Assembly (NCBI RefSeq): GCF_000227115.2
Contig: NC_016488.1
Location: forward strand, 310,001 to 374,000
Source of the DNA: Naumovozyma dairenensis CBS 421
Taxonomy: Eukaryota > Ascomycota > Saccharomycetes > Saccharomycetales > Saccharomycetaceae
DNA length: 64,000 nt
Reading direction: 5' to 3'
Positions 60,420 to 64,000 of this stretch are shown here, in pieces (within the stretch, counting starts at the first letter, position 1; every line of letters starts with the position of its first letter). The notes beneath the pieces were generated by a model. It was not told the origin of the DNA. It did no database searches and saw nothing but the letters and a program-made list of their open reading frames with translations. Position numbers and translations under genes: made by a program.

Positions 60420-62000
60420 TCATGGTTTTACCTTTTTTTCCTCTTTTTTATCTTTCCCGTCTCCAACCCTTTTCTTCGTCTTCACTGAGTTCACATTAAG
60501 TGACTCCTTAAGATCAAGAAGAAGTTTCTTGCAACCTCCTGTCAAACCTTCCCCTTCTTGGCTTTCTAAATTGAAGTAGATATTTTTATTATCGATGGGA
60601 CAGATCGTATTTTTTGTCCCACTTTTGAAGTATATCTTGCTGATTTGTAAAGAGAGTTGTTGTTCTGCAGTACAATCTGAATAAGTACCATAAAGACCCT
60701 TTCCTCCATCAACAATTATATCTGTGCAATCGACTTGGTGGCAAATATAATCGAACAATTCTTCATATTCGAAACTATTCTCGAATGGTAATACTAAACA
60801 TGGAAGAATAGTATCTAAACAAAGGCACTTCGCATCGTCTGGAGTTGGTGGTAAATCTTCATTGGCGTTCCAATTTTCTAATTTTATACTATTTGGACAT
60901 TCCCGTTTCTCAGAAATCTTGGGTAGGTGATTTTCCATATAATCGGTTTTCTTGATTCCCTTTGGGGTTACCTTACCAAATTCTTCTTCGAGAAATAAAA
61001 AATCTGGTAGCTCTTTAACCGTATCATTTTTATCAATTTTCACTACGCCATAATTATTTTCCTCTTCAAAGAACATATAAACTAAACCACCAGACCACAC
61101 TTGAGTCATTTTCTTACTATATAATGCCCCTATTTCTGTAAAAGGCCTTGGTCTTACTAAGTTACATCCAAACTCAGAAAAGAATACTGGTATAGAGAAG
61201 TTTTCAAATTCAATTGTACGTTCTCTATATCCACTTGTACCGTAAGATGAGTAACCACACCACTCATACATGTTCACACCATAAAAATCCGCTGTTACAT
61301 CTCCGCAAGTAAAATAATCTGCTAAGTTTTTCCTAGTGTCTTCATCGTCATTTATCGAGTACCCCACTGGGATTTTTCTATATTTTTTCTCATTCATATA
61401 TTGTTTTATGTCTCGTATTGCAGCTTTTACGAAAGGAGATGCATCGGTATTGGTTTTATCATTTGTGACTTCATTTCCAGCAAAAAATCCCAAAAGGTTT
61501 GGGTATTTATTCATGGCATCCACAACTTCTTTATATCTTCGGAGTATATTGATATTCCAACTCGGGTTATCTCTCACGATTGATACATCCGGTTCGGAAA
61601 GGTCTAGTAAGACATAAATACCATTTCTTGATAACGCTTCCATACAAGTATTATGGTCCTTTAATGGAGCCACTGTGTAAACCCTAATTGTATTAATATG
61701 AAGCTTTTTTAAATAAGGAATATCTCTTAAACATGTTTCAGGATCAGCAAGAGGATCAATATATTTAGTCTCGTAACTTTCATGCATATCATCCATTTGT
61801 TCTTGGCTTCTACTTGGTTGATATGCAATACCTTTAATGAAGAACTGTTCCCCACTTTCAGAATCAAAGAATTTATTTCCAATAACCTCGATAATTGGTG
61901 TTTTGCTCTCAGCAATTGTATATTTTTTCTCGACTGTCACTGCTTTTCCCGAAAAGAGTGAAGAGATTATTACTGAAAACATAAACCAGTAACTTTTCAT
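60420..62000 (-). CDS. GAS2: GH72 beta-1,3-glucanosyltransferase (Gas2 type), C-terminus probably frameshifted
   Basis: The 526-residue frame starts with a signal peptide (about 1-20) and a GH72 domain (about 35-340) with both catalytic glutamates: E177 in FFAGNEVTN (acid/base) and E276 in FFSEFGCN (nucleophile). A CBM43/X8 cysteine-rich domain follows (about 390-490). The enzyme elongates beta-1,3-glucan in the wall; S. cerevisiae Gas2 is spore-wall specific and 555 aa. The frame stops just after a Lys-rich linker. One extra base in the T7 run at 60433-60439 would join it to a GPI signal ending at 60331 and give about 556 residues. An Ndt80 site lies 126 bp upstream of the ATG, which fits sporulation control. 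Neighbours match YLR343W. Confidence 0.92.
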   Translation of the reverse strand: MKSYWFMFSVIISSLFSGKAVTVEKKYTIAESKTPIIEVIGNKFFDSESGEQFFIKGIAYQPSRSQEQMDDMHESYETKYIDPLADPETCLRDIPYLKKLHINTIRVYTVAPLKDHNTCMEALSRNGIYVLLDLSEPDVSIVRDNPSWNINILRRYKEVVDAMNKYPNLLGFFAGNEVTNDKTNTDASPFVKAAIRDIKQYMNEKKYRKIPVGYSINDDEDTRKNLADYFTCGDVTADFYGVNMYEWCGYSSYGTSGYRERTIEFENFSIPVFFSEFGCNLVRPRPFTEIGALYSKKMTQVWSGGLVYMFFEEENNYGVVKIDKNDTVKELPDFLFLEEEFGKVTPKGIKKTDYMENHLPKISEKRECPNSIKLENWNANEDLPPTPDDAKCLCLDTILPCLVLPFENSFEYEELFDYICHQVDCTDIIVDGGKGLYGTYSDCTAEQQLSLQISKIYFKSGTKNTICPIDNKNIYFNLESQEGEGLTGGCKKLLLDLKESLNVNSVKTKKRVGDGKDKKEEKKVKP

Positions 62001-62541
62001 TTCGTCTTAAAAATGTCAGATTAATTTCAAGTAAAGTTGAAAACTCGGGGTTCTTATTGAAAATGTTCTGTTTAGCATATGTAACGAAATAAGGAAGGAC
62101 GTTTATCTCTTAAATACAGTTCTTTTTTTGTGACGTTTTATTGTGCCCTCTGTTTTTAAGCGCCCTTCTCCCTTCTTTTCCTAGAAGTGTCGGGCGGTGA
62201 TAGTTCATAGCGTTCTGTAAGCAAATTAACAACTTATTGTCAGTTGACAATCCAGCTATTCATCAAAATATTGGGAATACCGTACATATGGCAATAGCCT
62301 GTTGAAGAAGTCTTGAAACGGCCAAAGTGTTTTTAAAACATAGAAACCTTTAATATAACTAAAATACATAGACCCTATAAAGTAACATAAATCGATTGTA
62401 TATACGAAAATAAATTAGACAGAACTCTATCAGTGTCATAATGAGTCTTTGAAAAAATGAAGAATAATATTTTTTTTTCATACGAGGAAAAAGATGTTAA
62501 TCATTAATTTTTTATTTTAATGAAATAAGTGGATTAACTCT
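62001..62541. promoter_or_regulatory. GAS2 promoter / FKS 3' flank
   Basis: A 541-bp spacer. The GAS2 side holds a middle-sporulation element. The FKS side is A/T-rich with T-runs (62470-62480). No gene is seen. Confidence 0.6.
62126..62134 (-). promoter_or_regulatory. Middle-sporulation element (Ndt80 site) for GAS2
   Basis: On the minus strand GTCACAAAA matches every position of the Ndt80 consensus gNCRCAAAW, about 126 bp upstream of the GAS2 ATG, the usual distance for middle-sporulation genes. Confidence 0.75.
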
Positions 62542-64000
62542 TCATTTTATAGTAGACCAACTCTTGATTGAAGGAGTAACCGTGTAGTAATGACCACTAT
62601 AAGTAGACATTTGGTAACCTGTGTCATTGTTTGAAACATTTCTTGGTTGGAATAAATTGTGAGCAACACCGGTTAGCTTGGAACCAAGATCCTTGGAGAC
62701 ATGAGCAGATGCAACTGCTGGACCAATGATACATGCAGCAAAAATGACTAGAACGAGGAAATACAGACTACAGTACTTCTTAACCATACGCTTACGAAGA
62801 CGGCTTTGTTTTAGAGAGTAAATTGGTGGACGGATTTGACGGGATGGTTTCAACCAGAATAACATCATGGAATGGAACTTATCAATACCAGGAATACATA
62901 AGAATGGTAACTGGCAGATCAAAATGATATGACCTAATATGAAATCAGCAGCAAATTCAGATAATTCAATAACCTTTGCACAAAGTTCTCTACTTGGTTG
63001 GGTCCAAGCCATATAACCCAAACCTTTACCATACCATTTACCAGTCCAGAATGCAGTGTTTGCATGATCATTCTTAAATTCACGAGTCAATAAGAAGATA
63101 GACATACAATGGAAAACAAATCTTTGACATTGAATACATGTAACGACACCAAGTAACATTCTTGAGAAATTGAAACCTTCTAAAACCCACATGACGATGA
63201 AGAAAACGATATGAACGACGACAGCTACACCATGAGCTATACCTGCCATAACAGAACCAGTCTTTTTACAACACATGTTGAATAATGGACCGGAACAACA
63301 TGACATACCCATACAAAAGAATAAGACACCCAAGTCAACAGCAATTGGAGCAAGAGTACAAATAATGACACGTAATACCGAGTTAACAGTATCTTCATCC
63401 GTTGTCTTAACACCTGTTTGAGCATTGATAAACGTAAAGGCAATGAAACAACCAGCTGCATAGATTGCACATGGGATTAGTTCAGCAACAATAAGGTTCC
63501 ATCTACGGGCTCTACTGGAATCACCAGCAGCTTTTTCAGATTCGTCACCGATCAACTTACGCTTGAAACCGGTAGTTCTTGCTCTAGACATTCTAACATA
63601 ACCAATCCATGAATTTCTGTGATATTTATTATTACCTCTGGATAGCCATCTGATAAAATCTCTGTAATCTAAAAAGAAATCTTCCCAGGAAAATTGATGA
63701 GGGTTGAAGATGAATGGTGAGAACATCAACGATGACAAAGAGGCCCAAAACCATAGTAGAGCTGCGTTCCAATGAGCAACAGTACCAAATAACAACATTA
63801 ACATAGATCTTGAACCCATGTAAATTGCAGAACCTGCGAATCTTGAGTACAGAATTGAGAATGGAATACGAGCAGTTGCGAAACCACGACCTGTTGAAAT
63901 ATAACGAGCACCACCAACAGTTAAATCACTTAATAAAGCAGAAGAGTATATTTGACCAGCAAAGACTTCGAACATTGGAGATAACGATAGAATGTGACGG
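62542..64000 (-). CDS. FKS1: 1,3-beta-D-glucan synthase catalytic subunit, C-terminal part
   Basis: The frame runs to the right edge, so only the last 485 or so codons of a protein of about 1,880 residues are present. This is the C-terminal membrane half of a GT48 synthase: [48 protein letters not shown], then [23 protein letters not shown] and at least six hydrophobic segments. It makes the main wall glucan at the plasma membrane with Rho1. Position next to GAS2 matches YLR342W (FKS1); its duplicate GSC2/FKS2 (YGR032W) is nearly the same, so the name is provisional. The end SIKSWSTIK is a normal short tail. Confidence 0.93.
   Translation of the reverse strand, partial: RHILSLSPMFEVFAGQIYSSALLSDLTVGGARYISTGRGFATARIPFSILYSRFAGSAIYMGSRSMLMLLFGTVAHWNAALLWFWASLSSLMFSPFIFNPHQFSWEDFFLDYRDFIRWLSRGNNKYHRNSWIGYVRMSRARTTGFKRKLIGDESEKAAGDSSRARRWNLIVAELIPCAIYAAGCFIAFTFINAQTGVKTTDEDTVNSVLRVIICTLAPIAVDLGVLFFCMGMSCCSGPLFNMCCKKTGSVMAGIAHGVAVVVHIVFFIVMWVLEGFNFSRMLLGVVTCIQCQRFVFHCMSIFLLTREFKNDHANTAFWTGKWYGKGLGYMAWTQPSRELCAKVIELSEFAADFILGHIILICQLPFLCIPGIDKFHSMMLFWLKPSRQIRPPIYSLKQSRLRKRMVKKYCSLYFLVLVIFAACIIGPAVASAHVSKDLGSKLTGVAHNLFQPRNVSNNDTGYQMSTYSGHYYTVTPSIKSWSTIK

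Overview
The window is nuclear chromosomal DNA of a budding yeast (family Saccharomycetaceae). The genes are compact, mostly intronless and AT-rich. Both introns seen have the yeast signals GTATGT, TACTAAC and AG. The gene set and order match Saccharomyces cerevisiae chromosome IV read backwards: YDR116C, YDR115W, PDS1, ALT2, FOB1, YDR109C, TRS85, TMN2, ARP10, TMS1, SPO71, STE5, ARX1, TVP15, BMH2, GRX3, MSH6, DNF2, UBC13. Every one of these keeps its relative orientation. GAA1 (YLR088W in S. cerevisiae) and CHD1 (YER164W) sit inside or beside this run; their S. cerevisiae copies lie on the duplicate chromosome blocks. This is the pattern expected of a lineage that descends from the whole-genome duplication and lost different duplicates than S. 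cerevisiae did. The long intergenic spaces and base composition suggest Naumovozyma or a relative, but that is a guess. Two 20-N gaps in TA repeats show a draft assembly, so isolated frameshifts may be sequencing errors.

Layout: 1-9000 holds the mitoribosome genes uL1m and bL34m, securin, alanine transaminase, a seripauperin-type wall gene and FOB1. 9.7-18.6 kb holds GAA1, an FGGY sugar kinase, TRS85 and an EMP70-family membrane protein. 18.6-22.1 kb is an accessory pocket with tRNA-Ile, a decayed coding sequence of unknown family and 1.65 kb without genes. 22.1-39.5 kb holds ARP10, TMS1, SPO71, STE5, ARX1, TVP15, BMH2 and GRX3. 39.5-42.3 kb is a second pocket, with one secreted orphan gene. 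42.3-58 kb holds MSH6, DNF2, UBC13 and CHD1. After a synteny breakpoint at about 58.3 kb comes the RPL26 - tRNA-Arg - GAS2 - FKS group (YLR344W-YLR342W order).

Functions are mainly housekeeping: ribosome assembly, cell-cycle control, mismatch repair, lipid flipping, wall synthesis, mating signalling and sporulation. Several promoters carry recognisable control sites: two MCB boxes for MSH6, PAC/RRPE for ARX1, Rap1 sites for RPL26, an Ndt80 site for GAS2, and a Cbf1 plus Met31/32-type module upstream of GRX3.

The least ordinary items are a very GC-rich island with a canonical G-quadruplex motif (about 3185-3330), a second GC-rich island (about 46310-46510), the decayed coiled-coil ORF next to tRNA-Ile, the cysteine-poor secreted orphan, a GAS2 reading frame that stops just before an intact GPI signal in another frame, and a TMN2-type gene with no usable in-frame ATG. 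I see no clearly new multi-gene system.
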